Program-made: the position numbers and the translations under genes | Notes under the pieces: generated by a model | Databases searched by the model: none | Told to the model about the DNA's origin: nothing | The model's input: only the letters and a program-made list of their open reading frames with translations | NCBI GenBank assembly: GCA_963721005.1 | Contig: CAVRHR010000003.1 | Coordinates: 2,294,001-2,358,000 of the forward strand | DNA from: VAZQ01 sp963721005 | Lineage (GTDB): Bacteria > Pseudomonadota > Alphaproteobacteria > Rhizobiales > Xanthobacteraceae | Direction of reading: 5' to 3' | DNA: 64,000 nucleotides | In this document: positions 25,511-34,715 of the stretch, piece after piece | Numbering within the stretch: the stretch's first letter is position 1 | How the letters are laid out: every line of letters starts with the position of its first letter

Positions 25511-27397
25511 ATGGAAGACCAAAAGAACCTGCTGCTCGCCATCGTGCTGACCGGGGTCGTGCTGATCGGCTGGCAGTATCTGTTTGCCGTGCCGCAGATG
25601 GAGAAGCAGAAGCAGCTCGCGCAGCAGCAACAGACGCAGACGCAGGCGCAACAACCGGCGCCCGGGGCGCAGCCGGGCGCCCCGCCGCAGGTCGCACCCG
25701 GCGCGGCACCGCAAGCCCCCGGGGCGCCGAGCGCATCGCCGACGCAGACGCGCGAAGCCGCGCTCGCGGCCTCGCCGCGCATCCGCATCGAGACCCCGCG
25801 CCTGAGCGGCTCGCTGGCGCTGATGGGCGGCCGCATCGACGACCTGGCGCTGGTGCAGTACCGCGAGACCGTCGATCCGAGCTCGCCCCCGATCGTGCTG
25901 CTGGCGCCCTCCGGCAGCCCGCAGCCGTTCTATGCCGAGTTCGGCTGGACCGGCGCGGCCGGAACCACCGCCAAGCTGCCGGGGCCGGATACGCTGTGGC
26001 GGCAGGAGGGCGCCGGCGCGCTTTCGGTCGGCCATCCGGTGACGCTCGTCTACGACAACGGCGAGGGCCTGGTGTTCCGCCGCAACATCGTTGTCGACGA
26101 CAAGTACCTCTTCACGGTCAATGACGACGTGGCCAACAATGGCGCGGCCGCGGTGACGCTCTACCCCTATGCGCTGGTCTCGCGCCATGGCACGCCGGCG
26201 CCCGGGTACGGGGTCTCGCACGAGGGCCCGGTCGGCGTCATGGGCGACAGCTGCCTGCGGCAGGGCGGCTTCGGCATCTACACGGAGTGCCAGGAGGAGA
26301 GCTACAAGACGCTCGAGGAAAAGAAGGTACTCAGCTTCGACGTCGTCAACGCCTGGTTCGGCTTTGCCGACAAATACTGGGCCGCGACCCTGCTGCCCGC
26401 GACCGATGCCAAGCTGCACGCCAAGTTCTCGTCCGGCCAGATCGGGCCGCTGCGGACCTACCAGGCCGACTACCTGCTCGATCCGCAGACCATCGCGCCG
26501 GGCGGCACCGGCACCGCGGAAGGGCGGCTGTTCGCCGGCGCCAAGGAGGTCGCGACGGTCAATGCGTATGACGACGCGCTGCATCTCAACCGCTTCGAGC
26601 TGCTGATCGACTGGGGGCATTTCTATTTCATCACCCAGCCGATGTTCTGGGCGATCGACCACATCTACCGCTACGTGGGCAATTTCGGCGTCGCGATCCT
26701 GATCATCACGGTTATCATCAAGGGCATCTTCTTCCCGCTCGCCAACAAGTCCTACGCCTCGATGGCCAAGATGAAGGCGGTGCAGCCGGAGATGACCGCC
26801 ATCCGCACCCGCTTCGCCGACGACAAGGTGAAGCAGCAGCAGGCCATGATGGAGCTGTACAAGCGCGACAAGATCAATCCGGTCGCCGGCTGCCTGCCGA
26901 TCGCCATCCAGATCCCGGTGTTCTTCTCGCTCTACAAGGTGCTGTTCGTCACCATCGAGATGCGCCACGCGCCGTTCTTCGGCTGGATCAAGGACCTGTC
27001 GGGGCCCGATCCCACCAACGTGTTCAATCTGTTCGGGCTCGTTCCTTACGATCCGACGCTGTTGCCGGTGGTCGGCTCGTTCCTGCATCTGGGCGCCTGG
27101 CCTTTGATCATGGGCGTCACCATGTTCTTGCAGATGAAGCTCAATCCGCCGCCGCCGGACCCGGCGCAGCAGGTGATCTTCAACTGGATGCCGGTCATCT
27201 TCACCTTCATGCTGGCGAATTTCTCGGCAGGGCTGGTGATCTACTGGGCCTGGAACAATTCGCTCTCGGTCGCCCAGCAGAGCGTGATCATGAACAAGCA
27301 CGGCGCCAAGATCGAGCTCATCGACAACATCAAGGCGCTGTTCCGGCGCAAGCCGCCACCGCCGCCGCTCGACAGCAAGAAGCCGCCGAGGAAGTGA
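25511..27397 (+). CDS. yidC: Membrane protein insertase YidC
   Basis: 628 residues starting MEDQKNLLLAIVLTGVVLIG, the usual first membrane segment of proteobacterial YidC; an upstream in-frame ATG lacks the family N-terminus. A Gln/Ala/Pro-rich linker (about 35-85) leads to the periplasmic P1 domain (about 90-370), then five membrane segments including NFGVAILIITVIIKGIFFPL with the hydrophilic-groove Arg region and GCLPIAIQIPVFFSLYKVLF. The C-terminus is basic (RRKPPPPPLDSKKPPRK), as in ribosome-binding tails. It inserts and folds inner-membrane proteins alone or with SecYEG. It overlaps engB by four bases. Confidence 0.96.
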   Translation: MEDQKNLLLAIVLTGVVLIGWQYLFAVPQMEKQKQLAQQQQTQTQAQQPAPGAQPGAPPQVAPGAAPQAPGAPSASPTQTREAALAASPRIRIETPRLSGSLALMGGRIDDLALVQYRETVDPSSPPIVLLAPSGSPQPFYAEFGWTGAAGTTAKLPGPDTLWRQEGAGALSVGHPVTLVYDNGEGLVFRRNIVVDDKYLFTVNDDVANNGAAAVTLYPYALVSRHGTPAPGYGVSHEGPVGVMGDSCLRQGGFGIYTECQEESYKTLEEKKVLSFDVVNAWFGFADKYWAATLLPATDAKLHAKFSSGQIGPLRTYQADYLLDPQTIAPGGTGTAEGRLFAGAKEVATVNAYDDALHLNRFELLIDWGHFYFITQPMFWAIDHIYRYVGNFGVAILIITVIIKGIFFPLANKSYASMAKMKAVQPEMTAIRTRFADDKVKQQQAMMELYKRDKINPVAGCLPIAIQIPVFFSLYKVLFVTIEMRHAPFFGWIKDLSGPDPTNVFNLFGLVPYDPTLLPVVGSFLHLGAWPLIMGVTMFLQMKLNPPPPDPAQQVIFNWMPVIFTFMLANFSAGLVIYWAWNNSLSVAQQSVIMNKHGAKIELIDNIKALFRRKPPPPPLDSKKPPRK

Positions 27398-28086
27398 GCG
27401 TGGCCACCGGACCGGACGCGAGCAACGCCGTCCCGCCCCCGGCCGGTTTCACCGCGCGCGAGATCGAGACCGGCCGCAAGCTGTTCACCGGCGACTGGCA
27501 ATTCACCGCCGCCGCCGACGCGATCGCGCGGCTGCCGGCCATGCACGGCATCGAGATCGCGATCGCGGGCCGCTCCAATGTCGGCAAGTCGAGCCTGATC
27601 AACGCGCTCACCGGCCGCAAGGCGCTGGCCCGCACCTCGCGCACGCCCGGCCGAACCCAGCAGCTGGTGTTCTTCGCCGCCGGCGGCCCGCTCGTGCTGG
27701 TCGACATGCCTGGCTACGGCTACGCGGCCGCCGCCAAGACCAAGATCGCGGCCTGGAGCGCGCTGATCGACGCCTACCTCGCCGGCCGCGCCAACCTGGC
27801 GCGCGTCTATGTGCTGATCGACGCCCGCCACGGCCTCAAGCCCAACGACGACAAGGTGCTCGGCGTGCTCGACAAGGCGGCGGTGAACTATCAGCTGGTG
27901 CTCACCAAGTCGGACGCGGTCGGGGCGGCGGCGCTCGCCGGCACGATCGCGGCCACCAAGGCGGCGCTCGCCAAGCACCCGGCCGCCTTTCCGGACGTGC
28001 TGGCGACCTCCGCCCGCGCCGGCACCGGCCTCCCCGAGCTGCGCGCCGCCATCGTGCGGCTCCTGGCGGAGCGGGCGAGGGGGTAG
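27394..28086 (+). CDS. engB: Ribosome-biogenesis GTPase EngB/YihA
   Basis: 230 residues from the GTG that overlaps the yidC stop (GTGA), implying translational coupling. GTPase motifs are complete: G1 GRSNVGKSSL, G2 region TSRTPGRTQQ, G3 DMPGYGYA, G4 TKSD, G5 TSARAG. It matches the EngB family, which assists late assembly of the 50S subunit. The order rpmH-rnpA-yidC-engB is conserved in Rhizobiales. Confidence 0.95.
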   Translation: MSVATGPDASNAVPPPAGFTAREIETGRKLFTGDWQFTAAADAIARLPAMHGIEIAIAGRSNVGKSSLINALTGRKALARTSRTPGRTQQLVFFAAGGPLVLVDMPGYGYAAAAKTKIAAWSALIDAYLAGRANLARVYVLIDARHGLKPNDDKVLGVLDKAAVNYQLVLTKSDAVGAAALAGTIAATKAALAKHPAAFPDVLATSARAGTGLPELRAAIVRLLAERARG

Positions 28087-28394
28087 CGGCTTGCCGGCGC
28101 GTTGACGCGTACCGGCAAATCAGATTATTGGTGAAATTGAAACTCCAGTGCTGCGTCCAGACGACACTGTTAGTTTGAATGCAGACACGGCCCGCAGCGT
28201 GGGTTGAGTTCTTTCGCGAAACCCACGGCCTTGACCTTCACATGCACCGTGCCTGACCGCCCTGCGCCGAGCGCATGGCTCAGGCCCAGCCATAACCTCG
28301 GTTCATTGTTACGGGATTGTATTTTCAATGGACCGGGGCGTTTTTTCGCCCAAGCTCCATGCATTTTTTGAGTAGCTCGAACACGGCCCGCGTC
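28087..28394. other. 308-bp intergenic region between engB and a convergent membrane-protein gene
   Basis: No credible gene. A GGGCG-TTTTTT-CGCCC sequence near 28335-28350 could be a weak hairpin between the two convergent genes. A 64-residue open frame on the minus strand here has no ribosome site and is left out. Confidence 0.35.
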
Positions 28395-29957
28395 CTACCG
28401 CGGCTTGACTACGCCATAGAGCTGGAAGTGCTGGCGGCCATCGATGAGCGCGAGCCTTGCCGGGTCCGGATTGGCGGCGCCCGGTTTGGTGAAGAGAATG
28501 AGCACATAGTCGAAATGCTGCGGCCAATCGCTGAAGTAATACGGGCCGGGGCCGTCGGCGGCGGCGAGGAAATAGGGCAGCGAGGGCGGCGTGCCGTCCT
28601 GGGCATCGACATACGGGCGGTATGGGTCGCGTACCTCCAGGATGTGCTTGCCCTCGACCGTGAACGCGGTCGACACCAGCGCCGAGCGCTCGATGGTGGC
28701 GAGCGAGGCGATGTGCATGAGGCCGAGGTCGCTGATCAAGCCGGTCGAGGAGCGGTCGCCGTGCACCACCAGGATCCGCGCGCCGCGGGCGATCGAAAGC
28801 ACCGATCGGCGCGCCTCGAGCGGCCCGCGCGCCAGATCGTTCCACACCGCCTGCACCTCGGTCAGCCGCAGCGCCAGCAAGACCGCGATGAGCCCCAGCA
28901 GAGCGCGCCGCATGCGGCGATCCGGCAGATCGAGACGCAGGCACGCGATCAGCATGAAGACGAGCGCGATCGGCAGCCGCTGGTCCGCCAGATGAGCGGC
29001 GAACAGCACGCGTGGCAGCGCCAGATAGACGACGGCGCCGACCGCGACCAGCCACCAGCCGACCGGATGGACGTGCAACGCCCCGCGCCGAGCCGCCAGC
29101 GCGGCGGCGAGTCCGATGAGGACGATCAGCGCATAGGCGACCCAGTCGCCATAGATGCGGACCGCCAGCATCAGGCCTTCGATCTTGCCCGGCAGATCCC
29201 AATAGGCCGGCACGCCGGCCGACTCCCACGTCGGGCCGGTGACGAGGAGCCAGAGGGCCGGCAGGAACGGCACGCCGGTCGCAACGAAATCGATGGCGCG
29301 GGCGGAGAGCGGCACGCTCCGCCGCGCCCACAGCCGCTGCGCCTCGAAGGCGAGCAGCTCGAGACCGTAGAGGCCGAGCGCGAACAGGTGGCAAAAGAAC
29401 AGCGCCAGCACGAACAGGGCGGAGACCGAAAGCCGCCATGGCCAGGGCCGCTCGCGCACCGCCACCCAGGCCGCGAACCCCCAGAGCGCGAGGCCGATGC
29501 CGAACAGATAGTTCATGACACCGACCAGGAGCACGCCGTTGTAGAGAAACGGCGCGGCGAGGAGCGGTAGTGCCGACCAGCGGCCGGTGAGGGCGCGGTT
29601 GAGCGCGAGCGTGCCGGACAGAATGCCGGCGAAGATCATGATCGTGAAAATCTGGCCCGCCAGGTAGATGTTCATGAATCGGTGCAGCACCGGCACCACC
29701 AGATCCATCATCAGGTTGGGAATCGCCTGCCATTCGATCCGGTAGATGCGGTCGAGATCGGGGTCGCTGCCGATGGCGTCGATGATATGGGCGGTCGCCA
29801 GATGGTTGAGGTAGTCGGACAGGGGCGGCAACGGATGGGCAACGAGCGGAACCGCGACCGCCGCGGTCACCGCCAGAAACAGGAGCGCGACGGCGCTCCC
29901 CGACAGGTCGCCGCCTGGGGATGGGTCGTTATCGAGATGGGCTTCCGGCATGTGCAT
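28395..29957 (-). CDS. Polytopic integral membrane protein of unknown function
   Basis: 520 residues with roughly ten to twelve membrane segments, beginning with a segment at 22-42 (VALLFLAVTAAVAVPLVAHPL). A periplasmic loop LPPLSDYLNHLATAHII after TM1 has conserved-looking acidic and His residues, as in GT-C type glycosyltransferases or their relatives, and a soluble C-terminal domain of about 130 residues (ILVVHGDRSSTGLISDLG...HFDYVLILFTK) follows the last segment. I cannot name a family. The gene is convergent with engB and divergent from argB, 99 bp away. Confidence 0.7.
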   Translation of the reverse strand: MHMPEAHLDNDPSPGGDLSGSAVALLFLAVTAAVAVPLVAHPLPPLSDYLNHLATAHIIDAIGSDPDLDRIYRIEWQAIPNLMMDLVVPVLHRFMNIYLAGQIFTIMIFAGILSGTLALNRALTGRWSALPLLAAPFLYNGVLLVGVMNYLFGIGLALWGFAAWVAVRERPWPWRLSVSALFVLALFFCHLFALGLYGLELLAFEAQRLWARRSVPLSARAIDFVATGVPFLPALWLLVTGPTWESAGVPAYWDLPGKIEGLMLAVRIYGDWVAYALIVLIGLAAALAARRGALHVHPVGWWLVAVGAVVYLALPRVLFAAHLADQRLPIALVFMLIACLRLDLPDRRMRRALLGLIAVLLALRLTEVQAVWNDLARGPLEARRSVLSIARGARILVVHGDRSSTGLISDLGLMHIASLATIERSALVSTAFTVEGKHILEVRDPYRPYVDAQDGTPPSLPYFLAAADGPGPYYFSDWPQHFDYVLILFTKPGAANPDPARLALIDGRQHFQLYGVVKPR

Positions 29958-30056
29958 GGTTAAATAGTGCCACGCAAGTCCGGGCCAGCGAAAGATTTCC
30001 GCCCCTTCCGCCCGGCGGAAAATCCGCTAAAAGGTCGCCAGCCAGAAGCGAGCCCC

Positions 30057-30941
30057 ATGACTGTCTCACCCCACGATATCGCCCACGTGCTGTCCGAGGC
30101 CCTGCCGCACATGCAGCGCTACGACGAGGAGATCGTCGTGGTGAAATACGGGGGGCATGCCATGGGCGAGGAGGAGATGGCCAGGAGCTTCGCTCGCGAC
30201 ATCGTGCTGATGGAGCAGACCGCCATCAATCCGGTGGTGGTGCATGGCGGCGGCCCGCAGATCGGCGACATGCTCAACCGGCTGGGCATCAAGTCGCAAT
30301 TCGCGGCCGGTCTGCGCATCACCGACGCCGCCACCATCGAGATCGTCGAGATGGTGCTGGCCGGCTCCATCAACAAGCAGATCGTCGGCTACATCAACGG
30401 GGCGGGCGGCCGCGCGGTCGGTCTGTGCGGCAAGGACGGCAACATGGTGCTGGCCCGCAAGATCAACCGCACCATGGTCGACCCGGATTCGCAGATCGAG
30501 AAGATCATCGATCTCGGTTTCGTCGGCGAGCCCGAGAAGGTCGATACCACGGTGCTCACGCAGATCCTGGGCCGCGACCTCATCCCGGTGCTGGCGCCGC
30601 TCGCGATCTCCAAGGAGGGGATCACCTACAACGTCAATGCCGACACCTTCGCGGGCGCGATCGCGGGCGCCCTCAAGGCCAAGCGGCTGTTGCTGCTGAC
30701 CGACGTGCCGGGCGTGCTCGACAAGTCGAAGAGCCTGATCCGCGAGCTGTCGGCGGACGACGCCCGCCGGCTGATCGCCGACGGCACCATCTCGGGCGGC
30801 ATGATCCCCAAGGTCGAGACCTGCCTGTACGCGCTCGAGCAGGGCGTCGAAGGCGTCGTCATCCTGGACGGCAGGGTGCCGCATGCGGTCCTGCTCGAGC
30901 TGCTCACCGACCACGGCGCCGGCACGCTGATGCGCCGGTGA
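30057..30941 (+). CDS. argB: Acetylglutamate kinase
   Basis: 294 residues: the N-terminal signature EIVVVKYGGHAMG contains the phosphate-binding Lys and Gly pair, followed by NPVVVHGGGPQIG, the acetylglutamate-binding RAVGLCGKDGN region and the NVNADTFAGAIAGALKA nucleotide region. It phosphorylates N-acetylglutamate, the second step of arginine synthesis. The ATG at 30057 opens MTVSPHDIAHVLSEALP, the usual family N-terminus with a helix before the catalytic core, as in arginine-inhibited hexameric forms. The stop overlaps or abuts the next gene, indicating an operon. Confidence 0.95.
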   Translation: MTVSPHDIAHVLSEALPHMQRYDEEIVVVKYGGHAMGEEEMARSFARDIVLMEQTAINPVVVHGGGPQIGDMLNRLGIKSQFAAGLRITDAATIEIVEMVLAGSINKQIVGYINGAGGRAVGLCGKDGNMVLARKINRTMVDPDSQIEKIIDLGFVGEPEKVDTTVLTQILGRDLIPVLAPLAISKEGITYNVNADTFAGAIAGALKAKRLLLLTDVPGVLDKSKSLIRELSADDARRLIADGTISGGMIPKVETCLYALEQGVEGVVILDGRVPHAVLLELLTDHGAGTLMRR

Positions 30942-30943
30942 AG

Positions 30944-31642
30944 ATGCCCGCGCGCGATTTCCGGCAGGTCGAGACCTGGGTGTTCGATCTCGACAACACG
31001 CTCTATCCGCATCACGTCAACCTCTGGCAGCAGGTGGACGAGCGCATCCGCGACTACATCGCGGAGTTCCTGGCGATCCCGCACGAGCAGGCGTTCCGGG
31101 TGCAGAAGGACTATTACAAGCGCTACGGCACCTCGATGCGCGGGCTGATGACCGAGCACGGCATGCAGCCGGACGACTTCCTCGACTTCGTCCATCAGAT
31201 CGATCATTCGCCGCTCGAGGCGAACCCGGCGCTGGGCGAGGCGATCGCCGCACTGCGCGGCCGCAAGCTCATCCTCACCAACGGGACGCGGCGGCATGCC
31301 GATGCGGTCCTGGCGCGGCTCGGGCTCGCACACCATTTCGACGCCGTGTTCGACATCGTGGCGGCCGAGCTCGAGCCCAAGCCCTCGCCGCAGACCTATG
31401 CGCGGTTCCTGCACGCCCATGCGGTCGATCCGGGACGCGCCGCCATGTTCGAGGACCTGGCGCGCAACCTCGCGGTGCCTCACGGGCTCGGCATGACCAC
31501 GGTCCTGGTGGTGCCCGAGGCCACCCGCGAGGTGTTCCGGGAGGACTGGGAGCTCGAAGGCCGCGACGACCCGCATGTCGACCACATCACCGACGACCTG
31601 ACGGGCTTCCTTGCCCGCCTGACGGCGGCGAGCGGCCGGTGA
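30944..31642 (+). CDS. HAD-superfamily pyrimidine 5'-nucleotidase-type phosphatase
   Basis: 232 residues. HAD motif I is TWVFDLDNTLYP with nucleophile Asp and acid/base Asp; motif II ILTNGT; motif III ELEPKPSPQTY; motif IV MFEDLARNL. A helical cap lies between motifs I and II. This is the SdtA/YjjG-like pyrimidine 5'-nucleotidase subfamily, which follows argB in many Rhizobiales. A GTG at 30938 overlapping the argB stop is an alternative start, two codons earlier; ATG at 30944 is chosen as the stronger codon. Confidence 0.88.
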   Translation: MPARDFRQVETWVFDLDNTLYPHHVNLWQQVDERIRDYIAEFLAIPHEQAFRVQKDYYKRYGTSMRGLMTEHGMQPDDFLDFVHQIDHSPLEANPALGEAIAALRGRKLILTNGTRRHADAVLARLGLAHHFDAVFDIVAAELEPKPSPQTYARFLHAHAVDPGRAAMFEDLARNLAVPHGLGMTTVLVVPEATREVFREDWELEGRDDPHVDHITDDLTGFLARLTAASGR

Positions 31643-31672
31643 GACCTTCCGCCCACGCCCGGCGCAACGTGC

Positions 31673-32018
31673 CTATGTCACCATGCGGAATCCGGCCACG
31701 GCGAAATGATGGTTGAAGGTATAAGCAAGCCGAATTCGTGTCCGCTTCATGATCGCGAAGCTGGCGGCATCGACCGCCGAAAGCTTGTGCAGGTCAGCGC
31801 CCCGAAAGTATTCCCAAGAGCGCTCCATGTCGCGAAGCTCGCAGGGAAGAATTCTCGCAGTACCGGGCTCGTACCTTCCACGCCATCGCCACGTCGCGAT
31901 TGGCATTGCGATCGAGAAATGTGAACGTCTCGATCACGACGGGTACCGAGGTGTGAAGCTCGGCGCCAGCTTGCTGCAACAGATCCCATTGCTCGCGCGC
32001 CTGCGCGACATACATCAA
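31673..32018 (-). pseudogene. PIN-domain nuclease (VapC-like) remnant with a frameshift
   Basis: Two minus-strand frames join into one PIN-like sequence: AREQWDLLQQAGAELHTSVPVVIETFTFL (conserved Glu of the active site) in one, then ARILPCELRDMERSWEYF and LSAVDAASFAIMKRTRIRLA (conserved Asp with Ser/Thr following) and FNHHFAVAGFRMV in the other. The switch is between about 31865 and 31890. The N-terminal strand with the first catalytic Asp (usually VDTSxxxA) is not readable in any frame. No antitoxin gene remains. It is a decayed toxin-antitoxin nuclease, consistent with the otherwise empty 440-bp gap here. Confidence 0.6.
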
Positions 32019-32085
32019 CTTGGGACGTGCCTACCCTCCGCGACGGCCCATGAGAGCTCGCTGGTGGCAACGCCGCCCGGCGTCG

Positions 32086-33165
32086 TCAATTCCCCGCCGG
32101 CTTGTATGGCCCCAGCTCCTTCACCGCCGCGGCGGCGAACGAGGTGTCGATGATGCGCTCGACCGTGACGGCGGGGTCCTGGATCAGCTTGCGTTCCTTG
32201 AAGAACTGCAGATCGTTGGCGAGCCCGCGCTCGTTCATGCGGCCGTCCGGGTCGATGGCGGCGGGGGTGATCTCGCGGTGCACCTTCGGGTCCTTGATGA
32301 AGGTGTATTCGGTCAGGATGGCGATCACCTCGTCGGCATTCGGCCCGGCGATCTTGCCGCCCTTGAGCGCATCATTGTATTCGCGCACCGCCTTGATGTA
32401 GGCGCGCATGAATTTCGCCGCGACCTGCGGGCGCTGGTGGGAGAACGCCTCCGAATAGAGAACCACCGCGGTCTGCTGGTCGGGATAGATTTCGTCATTG
32501 GCGGCGAACCGCACCGCCAAGCCTTCCTTGACGGCCTCCGAGGCGGTCGGCTCGTTGGTCATGCTGGCGTCGATCGCCTTGTTGGCATAGGCGGCGAGAT
32601 GCTGCGGGAAGGTGAGCGCCACCATGGTGGCGTCGTCCCAGGCGAGGCCACCGCGCTTGAGCGCCTCGTTGACGGCCGAGGAATTGGCGCTGCCGAAGGT
32701 GCCGACCGCGATCTTGAGGCCCTTGAGATCTTTGAAGCTCTTGAAGCGGCCGCTGTCGATCAGGTCCTTGCGCACCAGGAGGCCGGAGAAGCCGTAGCCC
32801 GGCCGCATCGAGCCCTTGTCGGCGACGGCACGGATCGCGACGTTCTGGGCGACCGCGTTGTAGAGGCTGGCCGCCACCGTGCCGGCCCCGACATCGAGCT
32901 GGCCCATGCCGAGCGGACCGATCATCTGGGGAGAATTGGCGAGCGTGGTGAGCGAGACGTCGAGCCCCTCGGCGCGGAAATAGCCCTTCTTGTGCGCGAT
33001 ATAGAACCCGATATCGCTGGCGATGCCGGCCGAGGCGACTTTCACGGTGGCGATGTTCTGCGCCAGGGAAGGAAGATCGGCGAGACCGACCGATATCAGC
33101 ACGAGACCGCAGCAGGCGCTGCCGGCCATGGCGGCCCAGCGGGATTTGGCAGGACGCATCCGCAT
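32086..33165 (-). CDS. ABC transporter substrate-binding protein, NMT1/SsuA type
   Basis: 359 residues from the ATG at 33165; longer in-frame reading is Arg-rich and unlike a protein start. A signal peptide (AAMAGSACCGLVLISVGLADLPSLAQN) leads to a type II periplasmic-binding fold: VKVASAGIASDIGFYIAHKKGYFRAEGLDV, then DVGAGTVAASLYNAV, LKGLKIAVGTFGSANSSAVNEAL and MTNEPTASEAV. Similar proteins bind sulfonates, nitrate, taurine or thiamine precursors. No permease or ATPase gene is adjacent, so it is an orphan in this window. Confidence 0.82.
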   Translation of the reverse strand: MRMRPAKSRWAAMAGSACCGLVLISVGLADLPSLAQNIATVKVASAGIASDIGFYIAHKKGYFRAEGLDVSLTTLANSPQMIGPLGMGQLDVGAGTVAASLYNAVAQNVAIRAVADKGSMRPGYGFSGLLVRKDLIDSGRFKSFKDLKGLKIAVGTFGSANSSAVNEALKRGGLAWDDATMVALTFPQHLAAYANKAIDASMTNEPTASEAVKEGLAVRFAANDEIYPDQQTAVVLYSEAFSHQRPQVAAKFMRAYIKAVREYNDALKGGKIAGPNADEVIAILTEYTFIKDPKVHREITPAAIDPDGRMNERGLANDLQFFKERKLIQDPAVTVERIIDTSFAAAAVKELGPYKPAGN

Positions 33166-33389
33166 GGTGTCGGTGTTCCGGGCTCCGGCGGCGCCGAGCG
33201 TGCCGGCGGCCGCGACGATGCGGCATGCGGCGGCATCCGTCAACGATCGGGGCGGCGCGGCCGCAACCCACGTCCCTTGACAGACCCTCCGGGTCCCCCG
33301 ACAACGCGCGGCCGGACGGGGGCGGGGCGTTGCATTTTCGGCCCGTTGCCGCCCGTGCGGACAAGTGCTCCAGGCCAAAAGGACTACCG

Positions 33390-34235
33390 ATGTCGCATGC
33401 CGAGCTTGCCAAGACCATCGACGACGCATTCGAGGCGCGGGATGGGATCGGGCCCGCCACCAGGGGCGCCGTGCGCGAGGCCGTGGAGGCCGCGCTCGAC
33501 CTGCTCGATGCCGGCAGCGCCCGCGTCGCCGAGAAGTCCGCCGACGGCTCCTGGCGCGTCAATCAGTGGCTGAAGAAAGCTGTGTTGCTGTCGTTCCGCC
33601 TCAACGATCTCGCGGTGATCGGCGGCGGTCCCGGCCAAGCGGTGTGGTGGGACAAGGTCGCCTCCAAATTCGACGGCTGGGGCGAAAACCGCTTCCGCGC
33701 CGCCGGATTTCGGGCGGTGCCGGGCGCGGTGGTGCGCCGCTCGGCCTATATCGCGCCGGGCGTGGTGCTGATGCCCTCGTTCGTCAATCTCGGCGCCCAT
33801 GTGGGCGAAGGCACCATGATCGACACCTGGGCGACGGTCGGCTCCTGCGCGCAGATCGGCAAGAGCTGCCACATCTCGGGCGGCGCCGGCATCGGCGGCG
33901 TGCTCGAGCCGCTGCAGGCCGGGCCGGTGATCATCGAGGACCGCTGCTTCATCGGGGCGCGCTCGGAGGTGGCCGAGGGCGCCATCGTGCGCGAAGGCGC
34001 GGTGCTGGCCATGGGGGTATTCATCGGCGCCTCGACCCGCATCGTCGACCGCGCCACCGGCGAGACTTTCCGGGGCGAGGTTCCGGCCTATTCGGTGGTG
34101 GTGCCGGGCGCGATGCCGGGCGGCACGATGCCGGACGGCAGCCCGGGTCCCGCGCTCGGCTGCGCCGTGATCGTCAAGCGGGTGGACGAGAAGACCAGGG
34201 CCAAGACCAGCATCAACGAATTGCTACGAGATTAG
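33390..34235 (+). CDS. dapD: 2,3,4,5-tetrahydropyridine-2,6-dicarboxylate N-succinyltransferase
   Basis: 281 residues from the ATG at 33390. An N-terminal helical domain (KTIDDAFEARDGIGPATRG) is followed by a left-handed beta-helix made of hexapeptide repeats (MPSFVNLGAHVGEGTMIDTW; SCAQIGKSCHISGGAGIGGV), with VVPGAMPGGTMPDGSPGPALGCAVIVK near the end: the full DapD pattern and length. It uses succinyl-CoA in the lysine/diaminopimelate pathway. dapE, the next enzyme but one, follows after a DUF805 gene. Confidence 0.95.
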   Translation: MSHAELAKTIDDAFEARDGIGPATRGAVREAVEAALDLLDAGSARVAEKSADGSWRVNQWLKKAVLLSFRLNDLAVIGGGPGQAVWWDKVASKFDGWGENRFRAAGFRAVPGAVVRRSAYIAPGVVLMPSFVNLGAHVGEGTMIDTWATVGSCAQIGKSCHISGGAGIGGVLEPLQAGPVIIEDRCFIGARSEVAEGAIVREGAVLAMGVFIGASTRIVDRATGETFRGEVPAYSVVVPGAMPGGTMPDGSPGPALGCAVIVKRVDEKTRAKTSINELLRD

Positions 34236-34258
34236 AAGGCGCGACAGAGCGAGCCGCC

Positions 34259-34711
34259 ATGAACCCGACCTTCTGGATCTATGTGTTCACCAGCTTCCAC
34301 GGCCGGATCACCCGCGAGCCGTTCTGGATCGCTTTTGCGATCATGGTGGCGCTCGAGACCATCGCGCAGTTTCTCGCCTACCGGATCCAGGGCGAGACGC
34401 TGAGCACCATCCTGGATCTCGCCTTCACCTATCCGGAATTCGCGATCGCGGTGAAGCGCTCCAACGACCGCAACCTGTCGCCCTGGGTGGTCGCCTTGTT
34501 TTTCGCCATCAACGTCGCGCTCGATTTGTTCACGCTGCTGAACGGCGAGCTCGACAACACCGACCCGATGAACAACATCATCTTGATCCCGTTCGCGCTG
34601 CTGGCCCTTCTGCTGATCGTCGAGCTCGGATTCCGTCGCGGCACCGAAGGCCCCAACCGCTTCGGGCCCGATCCGCTCGCCAGCTCCACCACGCCCGACA
34701 TCTTCCGATAA
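34259..34711 (+). CDS. DUF805 family membrane protein
   Basis: 150 residues, starting MNPTFWIYVFTSFHGRITREPFWIAFAIM. The FxGRxxRxxFW pattern before the first membrane segment is the DUF805 hallmark, and three further hydrophobic segments follow (FAIAVKRSNDRNLSPWVVALFF with the conserved RxxD region; FALLALLLIVELGF). Function of the family is unknown. It is embedded between dapD (24 bp upstream) and dapE (four bases downstream), so it belongs to the same transcription unit. Confidence 0.82.
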   Translation: MNPTFWIYVFTSFHGRITREPFWIAFAIMVALETIAQFLAYRIQGETLSTILDLAFTYPEFAIAVKRSNDRNLSPWVVALFFAINVALDLFTLLNGELDNTDPMNNIILIPFALLALLLIVELGFRRGTEGPNRFGPDPLASSTTPDIFR

Positions 34712-34715
34712 TCCC

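Noticed and set aside
25433..27301. A 622-residue minus-strand open frame opposite yidC
   Set aside because: It is an antisense shadow of yidC, rich in Arg/His/Asp, without a ribosome site or domain.
28170..28364. A 64-residue minus-strand frame in the engB downstream region
   Set aside because: No ribosome site and no recognisable domain; probably chance.
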